From assembly GCA_964542855.1 (NCBI GenBank), contig CAZIWJ010000051.1, positions 1 to 17,923 of the forward strand: a stretch of 17,923 nucleotides of DNA, given 5' to 3'. Every line of letters begins with the position of its first letter. Positions within the stretch are counted from its first letter, which is position 1. Shown piece by piece: positions 1 through 6,977 of the stretch. The position numbers and the translations under genes were made by a program. The notes under the pieces were generated by a model. That model ran no database searches, was not told the DNA's origin, and saw only the letters and a list, made by a program, of their open reading frames with translations. Source of the DNA: CAZIWJ01 sp964542855. GTDB taxonomy: Bacteria > Bacteroidota > Bacteroidia > Cytophagales > Cyclobacteriaceae.

Positions 1-1524
1 ACCACCCGAACCGATTCAACCGCCAGAATAGCTCCTAACCCGGACAGCCTGGTGCTGCAGCTACCCGGTAGCCCAATTAGTATCCCGGAGGGTGATACCC
101 TCAAATTCCAACTAACAGCTAGTGGGGGTAGTGAAAACTACTCTTTCCAAATTGATAACAAGGGGGTGGAATCGGTAAAGATAGACACCACCGGATTGTT
201 AACAGTTACCCCCGATTATACATGGGTTAGAAATTACGAGAAAACCAAAGATTACCATTTTCAGGTTACTGTTACCGACGGCGTCGATACGGTGAGCCGC
301 GAACTGAGTTTCCTGGTGAACCATACCAACCGCCCCCCTGTTGTGAAACCTCTTCCGGTTTTTTTTGTGGCTTATAATACCCGAAACACTTTCAAACTCC
401 AGGGACTAAGCAACCTAATTTTCGACCCTGATAATGATGCCTTCCGCTTTGCCCCCAAACTAGAGCAACTGCCCCAGGGGCTGGAATTTACTCCCGACGG
501 GCAAATTGAATGGACGCCGTCGGTACGCCAGTATAACCGCTTAAGGAAAGATCCGCTGTCGCTTACCTTTACCGTGGTAGATAGTGAAGGGCTGAGTTCT
601 GAAAAAGGGAAAATTCGTTTTGCCGTAACCCAAAAAGACTTACCCCCACAGATTACTTTCTTTCCGGATGAAACCGAGCTAACCATTCGCGAAAATGAAA
701 CGCTGAACATTAAGTTTTTTCTGTCTGATCCGAACGGAGAAAATGACATTGTTAGCTTCGACTTTGTTTCGGAAAGGAAAGAAGTGCAGGAGTCATCGCT
801 GAAGCCAGTGGATGAACAGATTAACCATTACGAGTTTAACTGGACGCCGAGTTACGACTTCAAGCTGGAACCCGGCGACACATCTTCTTTCACCATCCGC
901 TTTTTTGTAATTGACCGGTCTAGTCAACGCGTTGAAAAAACGTTCCGGGTTCGAGTAAAGGACACGGAAAATATCCAGGCCAAGGACGATATGATGCATG
1001 AGCAGTACCGCGCAGCACTGATCCGGGCCTGGGACATGATTATGCAGCTAGAGCAAGAAGAAAAGGAATTGCGAAAGCTATACCAGAAAGCAAACAGGGG
1101 AAAACGGAACCGGGCTATAGCAACCGCTTCGCTGGGTGCCATTACCGGTTTATCGCCCCTTTTCTTGCAGCAAACAGCCCAGGAAGTAACTACGGGCATC
1201 GGTGGAACCACTACCCTTACCCTGGGCACGCTGGAAGCCAGTAACGTAATTGGTAAATCGCCTAGTGAAATTATGCAAAAGCTGAGTGATGTCATTAAAA
1301 AGAAAAATGAACTGGAAGTACAGGGCAACCTGTTTGCCGGCGAATATGCACTGGTACCCGATCGGAGGAAAGAGCGATTTGGGGACGATTTAAAGAAGCT
1401 CACCATGATGCTGAATCTGAAAGACATTCCACTGGTGGAACTGCCGGCAAACTGGAAAAACCCGAAGAGGGCCACTGACCGGAACCTGAATAAAGTGTTT
1501 CCAGATTATCATGCGGATCGATAA
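1..1524 (+). CDS. Exported cadherin/Ig-like repeat protein with helical C-terminus, 5' partial
   Basis: Frame 1 is open from the first base (507 codons to TAA at 1522). A GTG at 52 is in frame, but coding continues upstream of it, so the real start lies outside the window. I see three tandem domains of about 100 residues of cadherin/putative-Ig type: each has a hydrophobic-alternating strand pattern, the first ends in VTVTDG, the second and third carry the IEWTP and FNWTP motifs, and linkers NRPPVV and DLPPQI join them. From about base 985 the protein becomes helical (EQEEKELRKLYQKANRGKRN), followed by a Gly/Thr/Ala-rich hydrophobic stretch and a charged tail. Such domains usually mediate adhesion at the cell surface or in the periplasm; that role is inferred. 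There is no T9SS-type C-terminal sorting domain. The signal peptide, if any, is upstream. The exact family is not recognised. Confidence 0.8.
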   Translation, partial: TTRTDSTARIAPNPDSLVLQLPGSPISIPEGDTLKFQLTASGGSENYSFQIDNKGVESVKIDTTGLLTVTPDYTWVRNYEKTKDYHFQVTVTDGVDTVSRELSFLVNHTNRPPVVKPLPVFFVAYNTRNTFKLQGLSNLIFDPDNDAFRFAPKLEQLPQGLEFTPDGQIEWTPSVRQYNRLRKDPLSLTFTVVDSEGLSSEKGKIRFAVTQKDLPPQITFFPDETELTIRENETLNIKFFLSDPNGENDIVSFDFVSERKEVQESSLKPVDEQINHYEFNWTPSYDFKLEPGDTSSFTIRFFVIDRSSQRVEKTFRVRVKDTENIQAKDDMMHEQYRAALIRAWDMIMQLEQEEKELRKLYQKANRGKRNRAIATASLGAITGLSPLFLQQTAQEVTTGIGGTTTLTLGTLEASNVIGKSPSEIMQKLSDVIKKKNELEVQGNLFAGEYALVPDRRKERFGDDLKKLTMMLNLKDIPLVELPANWKNPKRATDRNLNKVFPDYHADR

Positions 1525-1607
1525 GATATTATTTCTTCGTAACCTGGAGCTTTAGTTTTTAGTTATAAGTCTAAAATCCTTATTGAAAAGTTGATAGTTT
1601 ATTTATA

Positions 1608-1892
1608 ATGAGCAACAATACCAAAGAAGTCACCATCCATTTTGAGGGAGAAACCCATACATTTGAAGTAGATAACGAAAGTACCATCCTGGAAACCGCT
1701 CTTACCCTGGGCATTGATTTGCCCCATTCCTGCCAAAGTGGATTGTGCACTGCCTGCATGGGCAAATGCACGGAAGGCAAGGTAAAGCTAGACGAGGAAG
1801 ACAGCCTAACCGAAGAAGAAATGGATGAAGGGTATGTACTAACCTGTGTAGGACACCCGGTTACCGATAAAGTTGTAATTGAAATTCTCTAG
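1608..1892 (+). CDS. 2Fe-2S plant-type ferredoxin
   Basis: A 94-residue small ferredoxin. The cluster ligands are Cys42, Cys47, Cys50 and Cys80, in the C-x4-C-x2-C-x29-C spacing of plant-type [2Fe-2S] ferredoxins; Cys54 is extra. The N-terminal beta-hairpin with HTFEV, the ILETAL helix and the late EGYVLTCVGHP segment are all typical, and the protein is about the family length. The sequence resembles the stand-alone version of the ferredoxin domain at the C-terminus of PaaE-type reductases. It would be a cytoplasmic one-electron carrier; its partner reductase or oxygenase is not in the window. It starts 83 bp after the upstream gene on the same strand and is convergent with aceK, with which it shares the tetranucleotide CTAG as interlocked stop codons. 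The start ATG is clear, with no Shine-Dalgarno sequence, as is usual in Bacteroidota. Confidence 0.93.
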   Translation: MSNNTKEVTIHFEGETHTFEVDNESTILETALTLGIDLPHSCQSGLCTACMGKCTEGKVKLDEEDSLTEEEMDEGYVLTCVGHPVTDKVVIEIL

Positions 1893-3592
1893 TCCCTGAA
1901 GCGGCGGGTTTGGATGTAGGGAAATACATCCATTACCTCCCCTTTTTTATGTTTCTCCTGCATATCCACCCAAAAATCGGTCGTATACAAATCGCCGTGA
2001 ACCTCGCTAAAGTAATTTAGCAGTGGGCCTCTGGGCAGAAGGAACTGCCTAAATTCCTCGGGGAAGATGTCGTTTGGCCCCACCGTGTACCAGGGGCGAG
2101 AAGAGTAAATCTGCTCAAACGTTTCCGGCTCAGGAATAAGGCGGAAGTTGCAGTCGGTGATAAACATAATTTCGTCGTAATCATAGAAAATAACCCGGTT
2201 ATGACGGGTGACACCGAAATTCTTTGTAAACAGGTCGCCGGGAAAAATATTTACCTTGGCCAGGTCTTTAATGGCTTTTCCGTACTCATTCACTGCTTCG
2301 CGGCAATCTTCCTCAGTAGCTTCTTTCAGAAACAGATTTAGGGGAGTCATCCGCCGCTCAGTATACAAGTGTTTAATGACAATTTGGTCTTCCTGTACCT
2401 CCACAACTGAATTGGCCACCTTTTTCAGTTCCTGAATCAGTTCAGAGCTAAAACGTTTACGGTTAAATACAAAATACTCGTACTCGTGGGTGTCGGCCAT
2501 CCTACCCACCCGGTCGTGCTGGGAAACCAGTTTATACTTATCTTTTACTTCAGAATGGGTAACATTTTTAGGCGGGTCGAACGTATCTTTAATCAATTTA
2601 AAAACAATAGGGTACGACGGAAGGGTAAATACTGTCATTACCATTCCTTTTACCCCGGGAGCAACGATAAACTGGTCGTCGGAAGCATCCAGGTGATTGA
2701 TAAAATCGCGGTACTCTTCTGTTTTGCCGTGTTTATTAAACCCGATGGCATTATACAGTTCACCTATCCTTTTGCGTGGCATGATACTTTTCAGGAAGGC
2801 AACAACTTCCGAAGGAACCAGGGCATCGACGAAAAAATAAGAACGGGCAAAGCCAAATAGGATACTAACGTCGTTGGGGTCGAAAATGAGGGCGTCTACG
2901 AACAGTTTGCCCTCCTGTTGTAAAATGGGTAACACGAAAGGCAACACCTCATTACCTGTAATTACCCTGCCTATGAGGTAAGCCCCTTTATTACGAAAAA
3001 AAACTGGCCGTAATACTTCCACGCAGGTATTCCGGTCGGGTGCACGGGCGGCCAGGATTTGGTTATGCACAGTCCGATTAATGAATTGGATATCTTCTTC
3101 CAGGTTATAATATGGAACGTTAAACGAGTAATCGGCCAGGATACGGCGAATTACCTCATCGCTCGATTTACTGCTGCCGTACCGCCGGTAAATTTTTTCT
3201 TCCTGGTCGGTCGTTAACTCATTATCCGAGGGCAATACGAACATCATTTCATTGGCAACTGCCAAATTCGGGTGAATTTTACGGCAAACAGAATTAAAAA
3301 AACTCTCTGCAATTTCATAGGCAGGGTGATTACTCACCAGATCTTTGTAAGTAGCTTTTAAATATTTCCAGTTTTTGCGGTCGAAGGTATGATCGCCCAT
3401 ACTTTCCTTAATTTCCTCGCTGGTCTGGGCAACCTTATCTTTGTATACTGCAAGCCTTTGCCTTGAAATCTGCTGGATTTCATTCCAGTTCCCCTGCTCA
3501 AAATGGTTTTTAACCGATCGGGTTAGGGTATAAAACTGCTGAAGATATTCGTTAAAGCCATTAAATATTTGTTCGCCTACGGGTCTTCCCAT
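1889..3592 (-). CDS. aceK: Isocitrate dehydrogenase kinase/phosphatase
   Basis: AceK phosphorylates and dephosphorylates isocitrate dehydrogenase, diverting isocitrate into the glyoxylate bypass. The 567 residues match the family length. Visible signatures: the ATP-recognition loop APGVKGMVM (311-319); Lys332 in FKLIKD; RVGRMADT (361-368) with Asp367; FPGDLFTKNFG with Asp453, Lys457 and Asn458; FYDYDEI with Asp471; WYTVGPNDIFPEEF; and the C-terminal VFPY..RRF. By my recall of the E. coli enzyme, these residues sit at a constant offset of four (Asp371, Asp457, Asn462, Asp475), so both kinase and phosphatase functions look intact. The N-terminus (EQIFNGFNEYLQQF) aligns with the usual AceK start. 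No aceA, aceB or icd lies next to it, unlike the E. coli aceBAK operon. It is divergent from the lipoprotein gene with very little space between them. Confidence 0.97.
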   Translation of the reverse strand: MGRPVGEQIFNGFNEYLQQFYTLTRSVKNHFEQGNWNEIQQISRQRLAVYKDKVAQTSEEIKESMGDHTFDRKNWKYLKATYKDLVSNHPAYEIAESFFNSVCRKIHPNLAVANEMMFVLPSDNELTTDQEEKIYRRYGSSKSSDEVIRRILADYSFNVPYYNLEEDIQFINRTVHNQILAARAPDRNTCVEVLRPVFFRNKGAYLIGRVITGNEVLPFVLPILQQEGKLFVDALIFDPNDVSILFGFARSYFFVDALVPSEVVAFLKSIMPRKRIGELYNAIGFNKHGKTEEYRDFINHLDASDDQFIVAPGVKGMVMTVFTLPSYPIVFKLIKDTFDPPKNVTHSEVKDKYKLVSQHDRVGRMADTHEYEYFVFNRKRFSSELIQELKKVANSVVEVQEDQIVIKHLYTERRMTPLNLFLKEATEEDCREAVNEYGKAIKDLAKVNIFPGDLFTKNFGVTRHNRVIFYDYDEIMFITDCNFRLIPEPETFEQIYSSRPWYTVGPNDIFPEEFRQFLLPRGPLLNYFSEVHGDLYTTDFWVDMQEKHKKGEVMDVFPYIQTRRFRD

Positions 3593-3609
3593 GAAATGAT
3601 TGGTTTGTT

Positions 3610-4143
3610 ATGATGAACTACTTTAAATTTAGGCATGATTTGCAAAAAAACTATAATCACTACGTATTGAAGCTTTTTTTTCACGGACTACTACTAAGCA
3701 GCATACTTTTTGTGGCTTCCTGCTCAGGAAGCAAAAAAATACAATCGGCCTACCAGCAAAAAATTCGATCGGTAGTTGCTACGGCCCGTACCTACACCGG
3801 CACACCTTACCGTTGGGGGGGAACGAACCGAAAAGGCATGGATTGTTCCGGATTACTGATTACATCTTTTCGATCGGCAGGGCTGGAAATACCGCGTACT
3901 AGCCGCGAGCAGATACGAATGGGGAGCCCGGTAAAACTGAAAAAGCTCCAGCCTGGTGACCTTGTGTTCTTTTCTGCCCGAAAAAGTCGCAGAAAAGTTA
4001 CGCATGTGGGTTTAGTTACCGAGATAAGGGGATCGGGTAACATTCAATTCATTCATGCTTCCAGTAGCAGGGGCGTTATTGAAAGCAATATTTACAGTAC
4101 CTATTACGAAAGTCGGTTAATAACTGCCCGGAGAATATTTTGA
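3610..4143 (+). CDS. NlpC/P60 (C40) cell-wall peptidase lipoprotein
   Basis: A cysteine endopeptidase of the NlpC/P60 type, which cuts gamma-D-glutamyl-diamino-acid linkages in peptidoglycan stem peptides. The catalytic triad is visible: Cys79 in MDCSG, His132 in THVGLV and His149 in FIHAS. YRWGGTNRKGMDCSG and LQPGDLVFF are family signatures. A lipobox FVASC ends at Cys38, so the protein is probably a lipoprotein in the cell envelope. The 177 residues are close to those of E. coli Spr/NlpC. The ATG at 3610 leaves an unusually long 20-residue N-region and lies only 17 bp from the aceK start. The TTG at 3667 (residue 20) would instead give a textbook lipoprotein signal, MKLFFHGLLLSSILFVASC, and leave space for promoters. 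The start is therefore uncertain. Its last codon overlaps the -33 element of the tRNA-Ala promoter. Confidence 0.92.
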   Translation: MMNYFKFRHDLQKNYNHYVLKLFFHGLLLSSILFVASCSGSKKIQSAYQQKIRSVVATARTYTGTPYRWGGTNRKGMDCSGLLITSFRSAGLEIPRTSREQIRMGSPVKLKKLQPGDLVFFSARKSRRKVTHVGLVTEIRGSGNIQFIHASSSRGVIESNIYSTYYESRLITARRIF

Positions 4144-4168
4144 CTGTAACAAAAATTGTATAATTTTG
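4138..4168 (+). promoter_or_regulatory. Promoter of tRNA-Ala (Bacteroidota sigma-A type)
   Basis: TTTTG (4138-4142), an 18-nt gap, then TAATTTTG (4161-4168), a perfect TAnnTTTG -7 element. The first base of the tRNA is 11 nt downstream. The upstream element overlaps the TGA stop codon of the NlpC/P60 gene. Pattern match only. Confidence 0.75.
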
Positions 4169-4178
4169 CCTCTCTATT

Positions 4179-4252
4179 GGGGAATTAGCTCAGTTGGCTA
4201 GAGCGCTACACTGGCAGTGTAGAGGTCACCGGTTCGAATCCGGTATTCTCCA
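4179..4252 (+). tRNA. tRNA-Ala (anticodon GGC)
   Basis: A complete 74-nt cloverleaf. The acceptor GGGGAAT pairs with ATTCTCC, including the G3-U70 wobble pair that is the alanine identity element. The D arm is GCTC...GAGC; the anticodon stem CTACA/TGTAG encloses loop CTGGCAG with anticodon GGC at 4213-4215; the T stem is ACCGG/CCGGT with loop TTCGAAT. Discriminator A is at 4252. The 3' CCA is not encoded. Seven T's at 4259-4265 may serve as the transcription end. Confidence 0.97.
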
Positions 4253-4439
4253 CTCCCCTTTTTTTACTCCTTTCCTGTAATTTTCATACCAATCCGTATT
4301 AACTTCGTACTTTTCGGTTAAATACAAAAAGTAGATGCTTTTTCGCTGAAATCTTACATTATCCCTGTCGGGTAACTTTTTAACAATTTCCAGTAAAACG
4401 TATCTTAGAACCCACATCGCTATTTAACCAAAAACCGAA

Positions 4440-5885
4440 ATGGCCAAGTTAAAAAACATTATCAGACAACTTTCAGACGACGATTACACTTCTATTTACG
4501 ACTCCCTGATGGAGAACAGTGCAGAAAAATCGGCGCATCTATTAAAAGCAATGCGAGAGCGTTCCCTCTCCGACAATAAAATCATGAATGAACTGGAGGT
4601 GAACACTAACGCCTACTACACGCTTCGTTCCCGGCTGAACCAAAAAATTGAGGAGCATCTGTTGCAGCAGATGGAAAACCCGCGTACCGATCTCATAAAA
4701 AAGGTAGCCAACGTAAATGAAGTAATCTTTACCAAAAAGCGGGCAATTGCTATTGCCACACTAAAAAAAATTGAGAAAGAATTACTCGATTACGATTTAC
4801 CCAATGAGCTTACTACCATTTATAAGTCGTTAAGAAAGCTGCATATTAATACCCCTGACCACTTCACCTATTCGCAGCAATATAACCAGCACATTGCTTA
4901 CATGCTGTCGGTTGATAAAGCTGAAGAATTACTTGGTCAGTACTTCAAAAAGTATGGGGAATACTCTCTATCGCGCGATGAAACCCACCAGCTTGAATTA
5001 TCGCTACTGGTGAAGGAAATGAATAACCTGTGCGTCATTTACGATTCGCACAGGCTATATGTATACCAAAGTTGCATGAACGTATTCCACCGTTTGTTCG
5101 TAAGCGACCAGACCCTGGATGAGGACCTGGAGATGGAACCTATCGAGGATATTCTGGACCGCATGCAGGAAATCCTGAATTCGTACTACCTCGATTCTAT
5201 TTATCATCACCTGCAAGTGGTGTATGAATTTCTCCGGCTGGAATATTATAATCATTATAAGGTATACAGAAAGGCAGAAGATTTTTACGAAGAAGTAAAC
5301 GATGCTACCTCAACGTTGCTCACCAATTACAGCCTGTATACTTATCCGGCCCAGTTCCTGTTCAGTAAAATTAACCGGGCTTACCGAATGGGTAATGAAG
5401 ATACGCTGTACGAAGAGAACAAGATTCTTTTCCACGATTTCGAGTGCGACCTCGAAGATGTTCCCAAGTACGTAACTTATGTCATTTATCGGTCTCTGTG
5501 TTGTTATTATGCCAACAAGTACGATGAAGCCGCTCGCTGGTTAAATAACTTGCTGAACGAAGTTAGCCTGAAAAAATATGCTTATGCGCAATTAGAAGTG
5601 AAAGCCATTCTTGCCCTGCATTACTGCCTGATGAACGATTACGACCTGTTTAACCAATTGAGCAACAGTATTCAGCGCCAGATCAGGATTCTGGGTAAGG
5701 AGAACTGTGAATCAATTAACATCTTTCTGAAGATCCTGAAAATTTCAGTATCGGATGTAAAGCGCGATAAGTACAGCAAGATTGAAGCACTGGCCGAGAA
5801 GTTCAAGCGATATAAAAACCATGAATTTTCACCTACTGCCCTGGTAAAAATGGATGAGAATTTCATTTCCCGCCTGAGCAACTAG
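4440..5885 (+). CDS. Conserved-looking helical protein, HTH-like N-terminus and TPR-like body
   Basis: I do not recognise a named family. The 481 residues look almost entirely alpha-helical, with no signal peptide or membrane segment, so it is probably cytoplasmic. Residues about 42-75 (SLSDNKIMNELEV...NAYYTLRSRLNQKI) read like a helix-turn-helix: a short helix, a turn, then a recognition-like basic helix. Residues about 95-450 form repeated amphipathic helix pairs with Tyr/Leu/Ala at packing positions (for example YANKYDEAARWLNNLLNE, 357-374), as in TPR-like solenoids. This combination suggests a regulator or adaptor that binds nucleic acid or a partner through the N-terminus; that is inference only. 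It is a single-gene unit, 187 bp after tRNA-Ala and closed by a terminator at 5938-5962. The ATG at 4440 is the first in-frame start. Confidence 0.85.
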   Translation: MAKLKNIIRQLSDDDYTSIYDSLMENSAEKSAHLLKAMRERSLSDNKIMNELEVNTNAYYTLRSRLNQKIEEHLLQQMENPRTDLIKKVANVNEVIFTKKRAIAIATLKKIEKELLDYDLPNELTTIYKSLRKLHINTPDHFTYSQQYNQHIAYMLSVDKAEELLGQYFKKYGEYSLSRDETHQLELSLLVKEMNNLCVIYDSHRLYVYQSCMNVFHRLFVSDQTLDEDLEMEPIEDILDRMQEILNSYYLDSIYHHLQVVYEFLRLEYYNHYKVYRKAEDFYEEVNDATSTLLTNYSLYTYPAQFLFSKINRAYRMGNEDTLYEENKILFHDFECDLEDVPKYVTYVIYRSLCCYYANKYDEAARWLNNLLNEVSLKKYAYAQLEVKAILALHYCLMNDYDLFNQLSNSIQRQIRILGKENCESINIFLKILKISVSDVKRDKYSKIEALAEKFKRYKNHEFSPTALVKMDENFISRLSN

Positions 5886-5932
5886 GACCAGAATGGCCTG
5901 GATTGGAAAGATTGTCGGATAATTGTACCATG

Positions 5933-5962
5933 AAAGTCCCGGAATTCTATCCGGGCTTTTTT
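5933..5962 (+). terminator. Intrinsic terminator after the 481-residue helical protein gene
   Basis: Stem CCCGGA (5938-5943) / TCCGGG (5950-5955) with a 6-nt loop. It can be extended by AAAG/CTTT across a one-base bulge. Six T's follow at 5957-5962. It lies about 50 nt after the stop codon. Confidence 0.85.
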
Positions 5963-6033
5963 ATGTTGCATCGAAAGTAACTGATTGAACTGTGGAATAA
6001 ACACGAAATATCTTTTGCTGGAAATGTAGATAC

Positions 6034-6060
6034 CGGCCGTGGTCGCACAGCCACGCTCGT
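6034..6060. repeat. GC-rich extragenic palindrome, possibly REP-like
   Basis: In AT-rich spacer, CGTGG (6038-6042) and CCACG (6051-6055) flank an 8-nt loop, and outer AC/GT bases can extend the pairing across an internal loop. It is not followed by a T run on either strand. It lies between two convergent terminators. Whether other copies exist in the genome cannot be seen here. Confidence 0.4.
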
Positions 6061-6085
6061 ATAAATGTGATTAACAACCGTCGGG

Positions 6086-6116
6086 AATAAAAACGCCCGG
6101 GTTGTACCCGGGCGTT
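6086..6116 (-). terminator. Intrinsic terminator of the Hdr-like operon
   Basis: Perfect 11-bp inverted repeat AACGCCCGGGT (6092-6102) / ACCCGGGCGTT (6106-6116) with a 3-nt loop. Read on the minus strand it is followed by TTTTTATT. It lies 64 nt past the stop codon of the CCG-domain gene. Confidence 0.9.
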
Positions 6117-6179
6117 AATTTAACAAACAGCCATACTTATAATAGTTTTTTTAAAGAGGTTTTGTACGGTACTCTTGCA

Positions 6180-6968
6180 CTAGCTGTACTTATCGATGAG
6201 TTCGGCCAGGTCGAGTACTTGCACGTCGTCTTCTTTTTCCTGGTGTTTTATCCCATCAGACATCATGGTCATACAGAACGGGCAGGCAGCTGCCACTACA
6301 TCGGCTCCCGTACCCACGGCTTCTTCGGCTCTTTCGTGGTTAATTTCCTTCTTGCCCGGTTCGGCATCCTTGAACATCTGTGCCCCACCGGCACCGCAGC
6401 ATAACCCTTTGGTGCGGCATCTTTTCATTTCAACCAGTTCGGCATCCAGCGCCTGTAGTACTTCTCTGGGCGCCTCGTAAATACCATTGGCCCGCCCCAG
6501 GTAGCAGGAATCATGGTAAGTAATTTTCTTCCCCTTGAACTCCCCACCATTCTTAAGCTTAATTTTACCATTGTTAATCAACTCCTGCAGAAAAGTAGAA
6601 TGGTGCATTACTTCATAGTTTCCACCCAGTTCGGGGTATTCGTTTTTAATGGTATTAAAGCAGTGCGGGCAGGCGGTTACAATTTTCTCTATCCCGTACC
6701 CATCGAGCACCTGAATATTGGCTGCCGCCTGCATCTGGAAAAGGAATTCATTTCCTGCCCTACGAGCCGGATCGCCAGTACAGCTCTCCTCTTCGCCCAG
6801 TACAGCAAATTTAATATTTACCTTATTCAGAATCTTAACAAAGGCTTTGGTTACATTCTTGTAACGACTGTCGAAAGATCCTGCACAGCCTACCCAGAAC
6901 AGCACTTCGGGCTTCTCACCATTGGCTGCCATTTCGGCCATGGTCGGAATGTTGATTGTATTTTGCAT
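6180..6968 (-). CDS. HdrB-like CCG-domain iron-sulfur protein
   Basis: A 262-residue (Fe-S)-binding protein with two cysteine-rich CCG domains, as in heterodisulfide reductase subunit B, GlpC, LutA and GlcF. The second domain is complete: Cys155 (DSCYLGRANG), Cys190-Cys191 (CCGAGGAQMF), Cys229 and Cys232 (ACPFC). The first has Cys28 (VGCAG), Cys63 (ESCTGDPARR, one Cys where the canonical motif has two), Cys100 and Cys103 (ACPHC), so its cluster may be altered or absent. There is no membrane segment. It starts 9 nt after the stop of the membrane Fe-S gene, so the two are co-transcribed and very likely form a complex. The expected role is electron transfer between a soluble donor and the membrane partner; the actual donor is not identified by sequence. 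An operon terminator follows at 6116-6086. Confidence 0.9.
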   Translation of the reverse strand: MQNTINIPTMAEMAANGEKPEVLFWVGCAGSFDSRYKNVTKAFVKILNKVNIKFAVLGEEESCTGDPARRAGNEFLFQMQAAANIQVLDGYGIEKIVTACPHCFNTIKNEYPELGGNYEVMHHSTFLQELINNGKIKLKNGGEFKGKKITYHDSCYLGRANGIYEAPREVLQALDAELVEMKRCRTKGLCCGAGGAQMFKDAEPGKKEINHERAEEAVGTGADVVAAACPFCMTMMSDGIKHQEKEDDVQVLDLAELIDKYS

Positions 6969-6977
6969 ATTCTTAAT

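Noticed and set aside
924..1475. Minus-strand 183-codon frame opposite the Ig-like protein gene
   Set aside because: Low-complexity Ser/Phe-rich translation typical of an antisense shadow of a helical, Glu/Lys-rich coding sequence.
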